A stretch of DNA of 64,000 nt from Tetragonia tetragonoides (GCA_038025085.1 CM076139.1:49828807-49892806), one strand, 5' to 3'. Shown: positions 1-11,131, counted from the first letter of the stretch. Translations and numbers: made by a program. Notes: a model not told the origin generated them from the sequence alone.

Positions 1-1222
1 GATTGAATGTTGGAGGAATTCAAAACCCTGGCGCGATAAGTCACTGCACGACATGACCCAATCCACATATAAAAAAGTAATAAAATATACAAATATGTGA
101 AAATATTCTTGAGCACAAGGGTGGCATGAGGCACAACACAATGGGTCGTGTGCCATGAGTCATGTTTGAACCGCCCCTGAAGATGATGCCTCACAACACG
201 ACACGACACGAAGCCTACTAGGTGGGTAGTGGGCAGTGGGATGGGCTTCCTAGAACGCTAGGCACAAAGGCAAGATGTGTGGCACGACACGGTACGACCC
301 ATGCTCATCTCTAATTCCGATCATGGCTAGATTAATATTAGGTTTTGGTCTACATGTATATCTATGGTGTACTGAGTATGGATTGAACCAGTATTTATAC
401 CTCCCATCCGCTTAAGAAAAAGAGGGGGGAAACACATGAATTGTTGTTTTTTCCAAGGGTATATATGGTCACGTATATTCTACCCATTTATCCCGTCTAT
501 GCGAGAGTCTTTTTGGAGACATTGGAATAATGTTGATATTGATGCACTGTGAGTCCAATATTTAATATGTTTGGACGAATTTCAAATGGCTAATGATCAA
601 GTTAAAAAAATCAATTCAGTTCAGTTTAGTTTTTTCTAGGTGAATCAAACGGGGAAGGATCCTCTGCTATTCTAAAAAGAACAGTAGAGTGTTGTCCTTC
701 AAACCTTCATCTTTGAATTGGAGGGGGTGGGTTTTGGGCCCTTAGATGGAGGGGGTGAGTTTTTTTAATTTAAACAAATTGAGGAGAGAGATAGAGAGAA
801 AAAAGAACAGCAGAGAAATAAAACAGTAGAGGATCCAAACACACGTAATATGTATTGTGATTTTGATAAGCAGCGCACTTCCCTTAATTACTTTTTTATT
901 GCTAGATTTGTGGGTCCCAACCTAATATATATCACCAAGGTGGCATTGAGTAGTAATAAATAGTCATAAATGCACGAGTGATTAAAAAGAAATCAAAAAT
1001 ACTTTTATTTTATTTTAATAAAAGAGAGTAACATAAGTATTGTATTTATTATCCTAAAAAGATATATATTATATATTCATTAAAAATGTAATTATTTTAT
1101 TAAATGTGTTTTTTTGCTGATAAAAATATTATTATTGTTTCTTGCAACTCGTATTATTCAATTTTACATATTGATATAATTAAATTTTTATTATTATTTT
1201 AATTCTAATAATTAAATATGAT

Positions 1223-1260
1223 AAATAAGAACCCGTGCATCGCACGGGCATAAAATCTAT
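1223..1260 (+). repeat. Helitron 3'-end-like hairpin
   Basis: A perfect 7-bp stem with a 3-base loop (CCCGTGC-ATC-GCACGGG) is followed about 10 bases later by CTAT. Helitrons end in a short GC-rich hairpin just before CTRR, so this looks like a Helitron 3' terminus with a degenerate final tetranucleotide. No matching 5' TC end was identified, so the element limits are unknown. Confidence 0.35.
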
Positions 1261-1499
1261 AGAAAAATATAGTTAGTTTAGATCTTGAATTAATAATCCA
1301 TTAATTAATACTAAGTAGAATGAGAGTATGTGAGAGTGTGAAAGGAATTTGAAGTTGAGATTGTGCAAATTCACAAATTGTGCATTCACGTGAATGTCTA
1401 TCTAACAAACATTCATGTTGAGCCACCTCCCCAACACCCCATTTAATCAATTTTTTTTTAGTGAGTTAAAACATTAGTAAATATTTTTTAATATTTTGA

Positions 1500-1625
1500 A
1501 GTTGGTCCCGGGGTTAAGGTTTTGCGCTCCTCTCAATTGTAGTTGTGAGGGATCGAATTTTAGTCCTGCCTACCAAAGTCTTGCCCCTGGCACCACTAGA
1601 TCAACCCACTATTGGTTCCATTTAA
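1500..1625 (-). repeat. Possible tRNA-derived SINE fragment
   Basis: On the minus strand a TAGTGGTGCC stretch resembles a pol III A box, and an ATTCGATCCC stretch about 35 bases downstream resembles a B box, the spacing found in tRNA-derived SINEs. No clear poly-A or T-rich tail and no target duplication could be defined, so this is tentative. Confidence 0.25.
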
Positions 1626-1797
1626 TCAATTTTAAGGTTAACTAGCTAATTGCTATTATTTTCATTTAAAGGCTGAGCAATTGGAGACTAGGGAGTAAAC
1701 CCTAGCTAACGCTCCACGCCATCACCGCTAAAAAAAGTCTAAGATGACTAGTCAAATATTGGGACATGAGCATTGATATATATCTATCAGTGGCTGC

Positions 1798-1802
<5 letters not shown>

Positions 1803-1861
<59 letters not shown>
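1803..1861. repeat. TA microsatellite, about 29 units
   Basis: An uninterrupted run of TA dinucleotides. It is a perfect simple repeat likely to vary in length between individuals. Confidence 0.97.
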
Positions 1862-1865
<4 letters not shown>

Positions 1866-2142
1866 TTTTATTTTGTAAACAATTTTAGGGTTGTTCTCCA
1901 CAATTCATGAATTTTGTTTATATTTATTGTTCAATATTCTTTTTATAGAAATTTGTTAAAATTTGTGTATAATTAAAATTTGTTTATTCTATTGAATTTC
2001 ATTTAAGTTTGTTGAATTTCGTTTAAATTTGCTTATTCTACTGAATTTTGTTGAATTTTGCTGAACGGTTGAAATTTATTGACTCAAGTGATTTTTATAG
2101 CTAGTTTGTAGGTTTAACTTTGTTGAAATTTGTTTATCCAAT

Positions 2143-2272
2143 AACTCTTTCATGAGGCCGCCTCAAGGTGAGGCCTCATCTATATATTATAAGCATGACG
2201 TCAGCATGACCTCTTGCTTGTATGAGTGGGCTTGTATGAATGGTCTCACCTTGAGACCACCTTATAGGAGTT
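2143..2272. repeat. Small foldback (MITE-like) repeat
   Basis: The two ends are imperfect inverted repeats: the left end contains CCTCAAGGTGAGGCC and the right end GGTCTCACCTTGAGACC. A related GAGACTGTCTCATACAA motif occurs near 47.81 kb, so this is probably a dispersed family. No clear target duplication was seen. Confidence 0.4.
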
Positions 2273-2571
2273 TTTGTGTCGTTGTTTATCCTACTGAAAA
2301 TTTCGTAGTTTATTAATTTTGTTTACTTTACTGAATTTTGTTAAAAATTGTTGAAGTTTGTTAAAATCAACATAAATAAGTTGAGAACATATCCTTACAC
2401 ATAGCAAAACACCCACAAGTATAATGCTTACATAAGAAAAACAAAATGGTATTGGCAGAGATCTTAATCCGTTAGTTTTAAGATTTTGCTATATATTGAA
2501 AAACCCACCACTACACACAATAAGCTGGAAACTAAAGTTAATATAATATAGAAGGTAGACTCTTTGGTAGA

Positions 2572-2583
2572 ATGAGAGAGAGT

Positions 2584-2645
<62 letters not shown>
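2572..2645. repeat. GA-rich microsatellite
   Basis: Nearly pure GA repeats with a few interruptions. It generates a spurious Ser-Leu repeat open frame on the minus strand. Confidence 0.95.
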
Positions 2646-2649
<4 letters not shown>

Positions 2650-3107
2650 TGGAGATTTCCTAGGATTCCATGTACCAGGATACGTACCACATTGCTCGTA
2701 AAATACTAACAACTTAACAAGTATCAGATCAATGTGTCATTAGTAATTAAACACAAGAGGGCAGCATATTACAAGAGATCATGCATGAATATATATAAAT
2801 TTTAATCTGACATGCAAAATTCAATAGATTCTCTAAGGAGGGTGATACTCATATAATGGTTGTGCATTATAACCTTTTTTTTATGTGAGAGGAGTGACAA
2901 AACTATTTTTGCTATTTGGGATTTCAGGAGGGTATTTGTGGTAGAGTGAAAAATGAGAGATGAGAGAGATAGACACAAAAAAAAAAAATTATAAAGTACA
3001 ATGATTGTACAAGATTCATTTTCCATTCTCTACAATGTGGACATCAATTTTAGCATTATTTTTTTCGTTTTCAATGTGCAAGACAAGATTATTCCGACAA
3101 AATCTAC

Positions 3108-3413
3108 GTGCTTGTTTGGTTGAATGTGGGAAGTAAGTTCCCATGGGAAGTACTAATTCATGGGAATTAGAAATTCATGGGAAGTGCCCAAAGTTGTTTG
3201 GTTGCACAAAGGAATTTTAATTTCATGGGAAGTGATGTGGGAAGTAGGACTTACCCAGGGGGGACAAGGTAAGTAACTTCCTCCATCAGTAAGAAAGTCA
3301 CTTCCTGCAGGAAGTTAATTCCTGTATTTTTTTGTCAACCAAACAACAAGTGAAATTACACTTTCTGAGAAATTGCACTTCCTATACTAGTTGTATGTCA
3401 ACCAAACAAGCAC
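3108..3413. mobile_element. Tourist-like MITE (copy 1)
   Basis: The ends are a 16-bp perfect terminal inverted repeat, GTGCTTGTTTGGTTGA on the left and its complement on the right. TAC flanks both sides (3105-3107 and 3414-3416), consistent with a 3-bp target duplication. The interior is rich in GGGAAGT and ACTTCC words and has no coding capacity. A second family member lies at 10862-11131. End sequence and 3-bp duplication fit the PIF/Harbinger-related Tourist group. Confidence 0.75.
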
Positions 3414-4958
3414 TACATATATAGGTCATACATATAATCAACACGTGTACATCAAGCCAGTAAACTAATAAGACGAAATCGGAACATTATTATTCTTCTA
3501 AGCATCAATTTTTTGTCTCTCACATGTAGCATGTTTGATTGTTGCCATTACCACTACCAATTGCAATGTAAAATTTTTGACTCGTAGAGAAATTCAATTT
3601 TTATGTATGTCAAAATACTCTTTAGCAATCAAGTGTATCTTCATCAATTAACATGATGATGACTTTCTTCCAAATTCTTGTTTGATTATGTTTAGATACT
3701 ATGTGATCGCTAATTTTTTGCTGTGATTGTGTTGCAAGCTAAAACTCAATTCTAAATGTAGTAGCTGGCTAGCTAGCTGCAAAACTGGCTTGGGGTCAGG
3801 ATCATCCTTTAATATTTTGTTACTGTGTTGTTCATGTTTTTCCATACAAATAAGGGGTGGATTTGGGAAATAAAACACTTGGGGAAGAGAGAGAGAAAGA
3901 GAACAACATCATAACAGGACAATAGAGAATCTTTATCCGCAAAATTGACTCATAAAGTTTTATCTAACTATATATTTATCTTTTCCTAATAGAAGCTAAT
4001 TTATATATCTTATCTCTATATATTCGATTTTCTTCAAACAAAATAACACGAGTTTTCTTAAGGGGTGTTTGATGATGTTAAGTTTAATTCTTTGATTTGT
4101 TGTTCATCATGGAGTTTGGACTATAATTACATGTTTGGAATGTTCTTTAGGATTGAGTTGAATAATTGAATTGAACTGGTTTTCAACATCAATGTGGGAC
4201 AAAATAATGACGGAACACTATTTAACATGTGGGATAAAATGTTTGCTGAACTGAATACCACTACTGATCAAACTGTACTGAATATCACTAACTGAAAATT
4301 ACTAAACTAGCATGAGATTATTGATGAACTGAACTCAAATAAATTGAACAACCAATTGAATAATTGGAAAAGAAGACAGAGTTCATTTCATATAATTGGA
4401 AACCAGCTTAATTTGAAACAAACTAAAATGGCTTTGGCTAAAAATATTTTATGCTAATTTGATTCTCAGAATCTCGGTACAAAGTGGACTTATACCAAAA
4501 ATTTTACCACCCTACCAAACATCTAAAGGAATCAGACAATTTCCTTTTTCTTCTTTTTTTTTTTCAATTGTACATTCAAAGCATCTGGTGAGGATTCCTA
4601 ATAAAGAAGTTAAATCGCTGAAAAACTCAATAAACATCCAAACATAGCATTAATGAGACCTGACATGAGATTAAGCTGGTGTGGTTCTTTATAAAAGAGT
4701 ATTTTTATCTTTATTATGGGAGAACCTTATTTTGAGGGAGCTATATAACATGGCTAAAGAACCAATGGGTAGTGTGGTTGAATAGTAGAGATGGTGTGAT
4801 TAAGTGGTAGGGGCTTATTTATCTTTTTTTAAGGTTGAGAGTTTGAATCTTGTTTTGGATTTGGAGCAGTAATTCATTGTTCGGTTAATTATCTCATTCT
4901 TTGAGGTGCTTACAAGTTAGCGCGGGAAAGCAATAACTTAGTCGGAGGTGGATAACCC
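3414..4958. other. Intergenic DNA, possible SINE-like unit near its right end
   Basis: No gene is supported. Around 4770-4860 a GGTGTGATTAAGTGGTAGG stretch followed by GAGTTTGAATCTT resembles pol III A and B boxes in the plus orientation, as in a tRNA-derived SINE, but no tail or target duplication was resolved. Short open frames in this interval show no conserved domain. Confidence 0.3.
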
Positions 4959-4961
4959 TAA

Positions 4962-5252
4962 GGTGACATTTACTAAGTTGCAATCAAATGCAATGCAATC
5001 ATTTTATAGGGTAAATGAGAAGTGGAAAAGGAAAAAGGGGAGGAAGGAGATGGAAAAAGTAAGATTGATTACACCATCCAATGTAATCATCATTACATGG
5101 TAAAAGTTGAGTAATTGTGATTACAATGAATAATGCAATCAACTCCACTTTTCCTATCCCTCTCCTCCCACTCCTTCACTTTTCACTTCCTATTTACCCT
5201 ATAAAATAATTGCATTGTATTTGTATTTGATTGCAACCTAGTAAACGAGGCC
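4962..5252. mobile_element. Foldback Tourist-like MITE with TAA target duplication
   Basis: TAA flanks both ends (4959-4961 and 5253-5255). The outer ~55 bases of each side are inverted copies, sharing for example GTTGCAATCAAAT and TTTTATAGGGTAAAT, so the single strand could fold into a long hairpin. There is no open frame. The trinucleotide duplication fits PIF/Harbinger-derived MITEs. It differs in sequence from the 3108 and 10862 copies and is a separate family. Confidence 0.75.
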
Positions 5253-5255
5253 TAA

Positions 5256-7605
5256 TAGTATGAAGTTGAAAAAAATAGATATTGATGAAATTGAAATTTT
5301 GGCAGGGGAGTTGAGAGAAAATCGTAAGCCTTATCCCTCCAAACTATACTACTATTCATCAGTGCTTATGTATTAATTGCAGCTCACATGATTCCAAAGT
5401 CCAAATTGTCTTTCCAGCATAAAACAGCACTTCTTTCCCATCATCTTGTCTCTCATACTGCTTAGAAACTTCATGTTTGTGTTTCCTAGTAGATAATATT
5501 ATTATACTATAGTTAACGCAGACATGCATCGCAAATGTGACTAAATATTTCCATGGGAGGAATATTATTCTTTGCACCAGCGGAAGATCCCTTAAATGCT
5601 AATGATTAAACAAGCATTTTGTGTCCAATTGGTAAGTACTATGAAACTCAAGTGTCTAGCTACTTTCGACCAAAAATTAATATAACTCAACATTCTGATA
5701 TATAGCTGTGATGATTTTTCAAAGCTATGTATGGAACCCTGGGTAGAACCATCACAACAAGCATGACTAGAATACATTTATTATGATGAATATATAGGTG
5801 GTAAATAAAAATTTGTATAAAACGGTTTTATTGTAACTTGCGATGAGACGAGGATTATAGCTGTGATATAGTGGAACAAAGGTTATTATTTTCAAAAGTG
5901 ACCCCTATATTTTTAAATTGATAATTAGCATTCAATTGTCAAAACTATGTATTCATGGAATAACGTACTTTAGATGTCTCATGCTTCTAGAGTTCCAATC
6001 CATCCAATATAATCAAATGGTAAGATTTCGGGTGCTTCAAAGACCAAAAAAAAATTTGAGGCCATCAAAATTGAAGTGAAAAAAATCTACTGCTCTAGCT
6101 AGTATGTCACTTGTGCCTTAATTGTTTTCCTAAAAATATAGACTTAGGGGGGTAATAGATCTTGTTTCAAGAAGGGGTCTAAAGGGGCCGATATATTCGC
6201 GAGTAACTCGTGAACATACACAGTCAAAGCTCGTTAGATAATAAATAAGCCGAGCACCAACACCAATTTCAAGACTTATTAGTAAACGAGCCAAATACGA
6301 GCACTCCCCGGCATACTCGGCTCGTTAGTATTTTCATAGGTTATATTGCCTTCAAAATCAGTGTGCTCGCGAAACGCTCATGAAAGATTCGATCAAAACT
6401 CGGTTAAAACTCACTCGATAAGAAACGAATCGAGTATGGCACCAACAACTAATATGATGCTCGTTTAATAAATGAGTTGTACGAAGATACACAACAATAT
6501 TCGACTCAGCTTTTTGAGTAAAAAAACATCCTCGTTTAGCATAAACCTTCATCCGAACCTATAAATAAACCCCAACTAGGTCGAATCACGACCAATCACA
6601 TAGAAATTAGAGATCTAGCTATAGCTCGAGCTAAATAATTGTTAAGTAACAGATGGTTCAGGCCAACATTTTGTGCAAAAAGGACTAAAATAAAGAAGGT
6701 GGTGCTCTACTTGCTACTAGCAAGCAAATTGTCACTGTTACCCATCGCATTAAATGGGTTGCAAAACACTAAATCTAGGAATAAGAGAACTGAGACTTAG
6801 AAACATTATGGGAGTGAGAACCCTCCTTTGGTCTTTGTGATTTTTTTCCACCTTAATGTTCTGCCCCTTGTCTTTTCAAATTTTGATGGAAATTTTTTTG
6901 TTTAATCCCAGAAAACAGACATCTTTCACCACCTAGAAACCCAAAACTGCAACTAGCTCCAATGTGGAACATTAAATGAGCATCGTGGTTATAAGCAAAG
7001 ATTCATTTTCGACATGCTTGGTTTTCTATCATCATATAACAAACTCTTTTTTTTTTTTTCATTAGACTATATGCTAGATCATGTACTTTTCTTTTTGTTT
7101 TTTCTTTTTTTGGAAAAGAAATGGGGATCATTTTTTATTTTTTTTGAGTGAAAAGAAATGGGGATCATAGTTATTAATAACATAACAACGATAGTCTGGC
7201 ATTACAGTATCCATCATCACCTCTGACTCTCTGAGCCCCATCAACCCAAACTCTAGACGAGTACTAAATGTCTAGATCTGTTGCAAGTGCGTCATCAAAT
7301 TCAACCAAAAGGTAAAGTTACAGCTCACAGTTCGCAACTACGTACATCTAGTTATGCTAAATATAGCCTTACTAGTATATATAGACTTGATTGTATTCTT
7401 TAATTTGCTTTATATTTGATGACCAAAATCACGCAATGCCCCAAAAAAAAAAACATTTCAGTTGATTACAGCCATTATACAAACCATTTTTCCTATTTAC
7501 ACTTGATTTCGCAAGATGGTCAGCATCAGAATTTTTCTCGCGAATTATATGGCGGATATGCCATAGTATTTATCATGCTGTCAATCTCTCTCAATAAGAC
7601 TCATT
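5256..7605. other. Intergenic DNA with an old degenerate repeat at 6190-6365
   Basis: No gene is supported. Positions 6190-6365 carry a CTCGTTTA-rich repeat whose reverse complement resembles 57830-57990; shared words include GGCAATATAACC versus GGCGATATAACC followed by a similar AAAATACTAA. T-rich low-complexity tracts occur at 7048-7147. Confidence 0.5.
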
Positions 7606-7610
7606 GTATG

Positions 7611-8384
7611 TGTTGAGGTAACGCCCCAAATACCAAATAATATTTAGTTGTGTTTTATTTTATTTTAGTTTTTGTAAAGAAAATAAAATAGAACAAAAAG
7701 AAAAAAAAAAAAAAAAGGGAAGTTGAAAGATGGGAAAGCAAAAAGGCTTAAGCCTTTTGGTTTTCTTTAGTTGATGATTGGGAAACAAAAGGTCTTAGCC
7801 TTTTGGTCTTCTTTAGTGGTTGATGATTGAATATAAAAGGGACAAGCCCTTTGTTTTTTGCAACAGCCGAGTGATTGAGTTTGGCTATAAAAAGAAATGG
7901 CCAGTGAGTGAAAGCAGTAAGAGAAGGCCGAAACAAAAGAAAAGGAAGAGACCAAGTGAGTGAGAGACAAACAAACAGTGAGAGAAATTGAGTATTTCTC
8001 CAAAGAGGTTTGTTTCAGTTCACGGTTGATTCGGCTTGTTCGGGTGAAGATAATCAGAGTATTCGGATCGGTCATCGACAGGTATTTTGTGGGTGTATCT
8101 TTGGTTTTGTGAGAGTACCAAATTGAGTTAGGGTTTGTCAATTTGTACTAGTACCAAAGATAGATTGTCTACTTGTTGATTGATCTTGTGATTGTTGCCG
8201 ATTGTACTCTTGATTATTATAGTGGATTATTGTTTAGTGCGTGGAGATCCGCACCGTGGTTTTTCCCCTAATTGAGAGGGGTTTTCCACGTAAAATTGTT
8301 TGTGTTGTTTTTGGGTTCTTGCACTTTATTTTTCCGTTTATCTGTTGTTGTGATTGTGGGTAAATACCGTAGTTTTCCCCAACA
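7611..8384 (+). repeat. 5' LTR of the Copia-type element
   Basis: The LTR runs from TGTTGAGG to CCCCAACA. A TATAAAAA box at 7886-7893 is a plausible promoter element for the retrotransposon transcript. A 16-A tract occurs near 7701 (15 A in the 3' LTR). Confidence 0.93.
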
Positions 8385-8385
8385 G

Positions 8386-8397
8386 TGGTATCAGAGC
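8386..8397 (+). promoter_or_regulatory. Primer-binding site (initiator Met-tRNA)
   Basis: TGGTATCAGAGC sits one base after the 5' LTR. It is the classical plant Copia primer-binding site, complementary to the 3' end of initiator methionine tRNA. Confidence 0.93.
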
Positions 8398-8469
8398 TTT
8401 TGGTTGTAGGATCGGTGGTGGGAAAATTACTGTATTTGTTGAAGGGAGGAATTATTTTGTGCAAGTAAG

Positions 8470-9819
8470 ATGTCTGGTAGTGTGCCCAAATTTGAAATCC
8501 CTTTGTTTGATGGTAAAATTAATTTTACTGTGTGGAAGAGTACGGTTGAGGATTTGTTGGTTCAACAAAATTTAGATGAGGCTTTAGATGAGACAAAGCC
8601 TAGTGAGGTGACCGATGCCCAATGGACATCGAAGAAGAAGAAAGCTGTCAGTACTATTAGATTAGCTATGGCTCCGGAGATTAAGTATAATTACTTGACT
8701 GAGACAGATCCAAAGAAGTTGTTGGATAAGCTCCAGAGTGTATATGCATCAAAGTCACTGACTAACAAGCTTTGTTTGAGATATGAGTTGTACCAGCTAA
8801 AGATGGAGCAAGGTACAGCATTGCAGGACCACATTAACAGTTTTAACCAGCTAGTATGTCAGTTGAGAAATGCAGATGAGAAGATCTCCGATCAAGAGGA
8901 GGCATTGTTATTGTTGGCTTCACTACCTAAGTCCTACAGGCCAATTGTGCAAACATTACTTGTAGGGAGAACAGAGATTACACTGGATGAAGCAATGACA
9001 GTGTTGAGAGAGAATGATCGGATGATGTTGCAGGTTGATGGTGTATCTCCTAGTGATGGAGGAGATAGAGTACTAGCTGCGGAGGTGTCCGAAAGAGGGA
9101 GGAATCATGAGAGAAGAGGAGGTGGCCCGAGAAGTAGATCGAAGTCGCGCGCGAGAGACTTTAGTAACATGGAGTGTTACTATTGTAGTGAGAAGGGTCA
9201 TATTCAGAGTCGTTGCCCAAAGATGAGAGATGATTTGAAGAGTTTCAAGCAGCTGCAAGAGAAGATGGGCAAGACCAAAATTGATGATGATAGCGGTTCC
9301 TCTAATGTAATTATGTCTTGTGATGGTAATAAGGAGTTGTTCTTGGCTAGTAACGATGAGGGGAAGGAAAGCAAAGAGAGTTGGGTGTTGGACTCCGGCG
9401 CTTCGGTTCACATTTGTAGAGACCATGCTATGTTTGATACTTTGTGCCAAGATGGAGAGTATGGTGACATCAACATGGGGAGTGGTAAGTTGAAGGCCAA
9501 AGGGATGGGAAGCATCCGCATTGAGCTTCATGGTGGTGTGACAAGAACCTTCCACAATGTGAGGTATGTACCCGATGCTCGTGTTAACGTGATTTCGTTG
9601 GGTGAGTTGACATCGCAAGGGTGTAGATACATTGGTACGGGAAGGTGGTGCAAAGTATATCGTGGTGCTACTTTGATTATGCAAGGGAGGAAGGCGGAGA
9701 ACAACTTGTGCTATGTTGAGGGTCATTGCGTAGGGAGGAGCAAGACCGTGAAGAAGAAGGTCCGTTTTTCGGACAAGGTGGAGGTATTTGGTGATTTGGG
9801 TCGAGGGAGGATTTGTTGA
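8470..9819 (+). CDS. Copia-type Gag with protease-like and Gag-pre-integrase regions
   Basis: A single intact 449-residue frame starts 85 bases after the 5' LTR. The N-terminal half is a UBN2/retrotran_gag-type capsid domain. A basic Arg/Ser-rich stretch follows, then a CX2CX4HX4C zinc knuckle at C236, C239, H244 and C249. The motif LDSGAS with aspartate 308 is an aspartic-protease signature, followed by a Gag-pre-integrase-like region ending around residue 420. Integrase and reverse transcriptase are missing, and the frame closes with a Lys/Arg-rich tail and a TGA lying inside the 3' LTR. The product could form virus-like particles, but reverse transcription would depend on another element. 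Whether the protease is active cannot be told from sequence. Confidence 0.92.
   Translation: MSGSVPKFEIPLFDGKINFTVWKSTVEDLLVQQNLDEALDETKPSEVTDAQWTSKKKKAVSTIRLAMAPEIKYNYLTETDPKKLLDKLQSVYASKSLTNKLCLRYELYQLKMEQGTALQDHINSFNQLVCQLRNADEKISDQEEALLLLASLPKSYRPIVQTLLVGRTEITLDEAMTVLRENDRMMLQVDGVSPSDGGDRVLAAEVSERGRNHERRGGGPRSRSKSRARDFSNMECYYCSEKGHIQSRCPKMRDDLKSFKQLQEKMGKTKIDDDSGSSNVIMSCDGNKELFLASNDEGKESKESWVLDSGASVHICRDHAMFDTLCQDGEYGDINMGSGKLKAKGMGSIRIELHGGVTRTFHNVRYVPDARVNVISLGELTSQGCRYIGTGRWCKVYRGATLIMQGRKAENNLCYVEGHCVGRSKTVKKKVRFSDKVEVFGDLGRGRIC
9802..9811 (+). promoter_or_regulatory. Polypurine tract of the Copia-type element
   Basis: A purine-rich CGAGGGAGGA stretch lies immediately before the 3' LTR, where plus-strand DNA priming occurs in LTR retrotransposons. 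It overlaps the end of the gag frame. Confidence 0.75.
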
Positions 9820-10586
9820 GGTAACGCCCCAAATACCAAATAATATTTAGTTGTGTTTTATTTTATTTTAGTTTTTGTAAAGAAAATAAAATAGAACAAA
9901 AAGAAAAAAAAAAAAAAAGGGAAGTTGAAAGATGGGAAAGCAAAAAGGCTTAAGCCTTTTGGTTTTCTTTAGTTGATGATTGGGAAACAAAAGGTCTTAG
10001 CCTTTTGGTCTTCTTTAGTGGTTGATGATTGAATATAAAAGGGACAAGCCCTTTGTTTTTTGCAACAGCCGAGTGATTGAGTTTGGCTATAAAAAGAAAT
10101 GGCCAGTGAGTGAAAGCAGTAAGAGAAGGCCGAAACAAAAGAAAAGGAAGAGACCAAGTGAGTGAGAGACAAACAAACAGTGAGAGAAATTGAGTATTTC
10201 TCCAAAGAGGTTTGTTTCAGTTCACGGTTGATTCGGCTTGTTCGGGTGAAGATAATCAGAGTATTCGGATCGGTCATCGACAGGTATTTTGTGGGTGTAT
10301 CTTTGGTTTTGTGAGAGTACCAAATTGAGTTAGGGTTTGTCAATTTGTACTAGTACCAAAGATAGATTGTCTACTTGTTGATTGATCTTGTGATTGTTGC
10401 CGATTGTACTCTTGATTATTATAGTGGATTATTGTTTAGTGCGTGGAGATCCGCACCGTGGTTTTTCCCCTAATTGAGAGGGGTTTTCCACGTAAAATTG
10501 TTTGTGTTGTTTTTAGGTTCTTGCACTTTATTTTTCCGTTTATCTGTTGTTGTGATTGTGGGTAAATACCGTAGTTTTCCCCAACA
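9814..10586 (+). repeat. 3' LTR of the Copia-type element
   Basis: It is essentially identical to the 5' LTR over its length, with one base missing from an A-tract and one G-to-A change near 10515. The gag stop codon lies at 9817-9819, inside it. Confidence 0.93.
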
Positions 10587-10861
10587 GTATGTGTATGATC
10601 TGTCACTTTTCTTTGTTAACCAGCTAACAACGTTGCTTGGAATCACTCTCAAATATCACTTTGAGAGCGGGCCATTGTGTATTATAGCTTTGCAAAAGTT
10701 TCAAAGCATGCTTGAAGGCTAGTAGTTTTTGGCCATGTTGTTTGACTCTCTAGAACTCCCAAATTTTCACTAAAAAGAACCCTAGGATATTTGCATCATG
10801 CTCCTTCAAACAACTCCCAAGCAAGATCGGGCTTGCCTATAGATGAACGATTTTAGTTTAA

Positions 10862-11131
10862 TTGCTTGTTTGGTTGACAATTGAAAAACAAGGGAAGTGG
10901 TAATTTTTGGGAGTGTAAATCTGCCTCTTGTTTGGTTGACAAAAAAACACAGGAAGCTACTTCCCTCAAAATGAAGGAAGTTGCTTACCTTGCCCCCCTA
11001 GGTAAATAGCACTTCCAACATCAATTACCATGAATTTGCAATTCTTTTGTTCAACCAAACAAGATTTAGTACTTCCCTTGAATTAACACTTTCCATGGAA
11101 ACTTACTTCCCATGGTTAACCAAACGAGCAC
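10862..11131. mobile_element. Tourist-like MITE (copy 2)
   Basis: TAA flanks both ends (10859-10861 and 11132-11134). Ends are imperfect inverted repeats, TTGCTTGTTTGGTTGAC on the left against GTGCTCGTTTGGTTAAC read inward from the right. Ends and interior words match the MITE at 3108-3413, in which the ACTTCC-rich interior is also conserved. Confidence 0.8.

Larger units (their letters stand above)
1..3104. other. Gene-free repeat-rich intergenic DNA
   Basis: I see no credible gene here. The first 300 bases are rich in CACGACA-like words; similar words recur near 12.68-12.86 kb, suggesting an old dispersed repeat. The stretch also holds a hairpin resembling a Helitron end, a TA microsatellite, a GA microsatellite, a possible SINE and a small foldback, each listed separately. 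The 82-residue minus-strand open frame over 2464-2712 is only serine-leucine repeats made by the GA microsatellite. Confidence 0.6.
7606..10591 (+). mobile_element. Young non-autonomous Copia-type LTR retrotransposon (Gag-only)
   Basis: The element proper is 7611-10586, bounded by a 5-bp target duplication GTATG (7606-7610 and 10587-10591). It has two LTRs of 774 and 773 bp starting TGTTGAGG and ending CCCCAACA, a primer-binding site TGGTATCAGAGC at 8386-8397 matching the 3' end of initiator Met-tRNA, one gag-type frame, and a purine-rich tract just before the 3' LTR. By eye the LTRs differ by one A in an A-tract and one G-to-A change, so insertion is recent. Integrase, reverse transcriptase and RNase H are absent, so any mobility would need enzymes supplied by another element. 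The overall plan resembles the TR-GAG class of small LTR elements. Confidence 0.93.

Noticed and set aside
2464..2712. Ser/Leu-repeat protein
   Set aside because: It is produced by translating the GA microsatellite.
4060..4650. Possible MITE from GTGTTTGATG and CATCCAAACAT words
   Set aside because: The inverted similarity is too short and no target duplication could be found.
7748..8141. 62- and 124-residue minus-strand frames, repeated at 9950-10343
   Set aside because: They lie in the two LTRs and are identical because the LTRs are identical; no domain is seen.
9073..9726. 217-residue open frame on the minus strand opposite gag
   Set aside because: It is antisense to the gag frame, has no recognisable domain, and its length is explained by the codon composition of gag.
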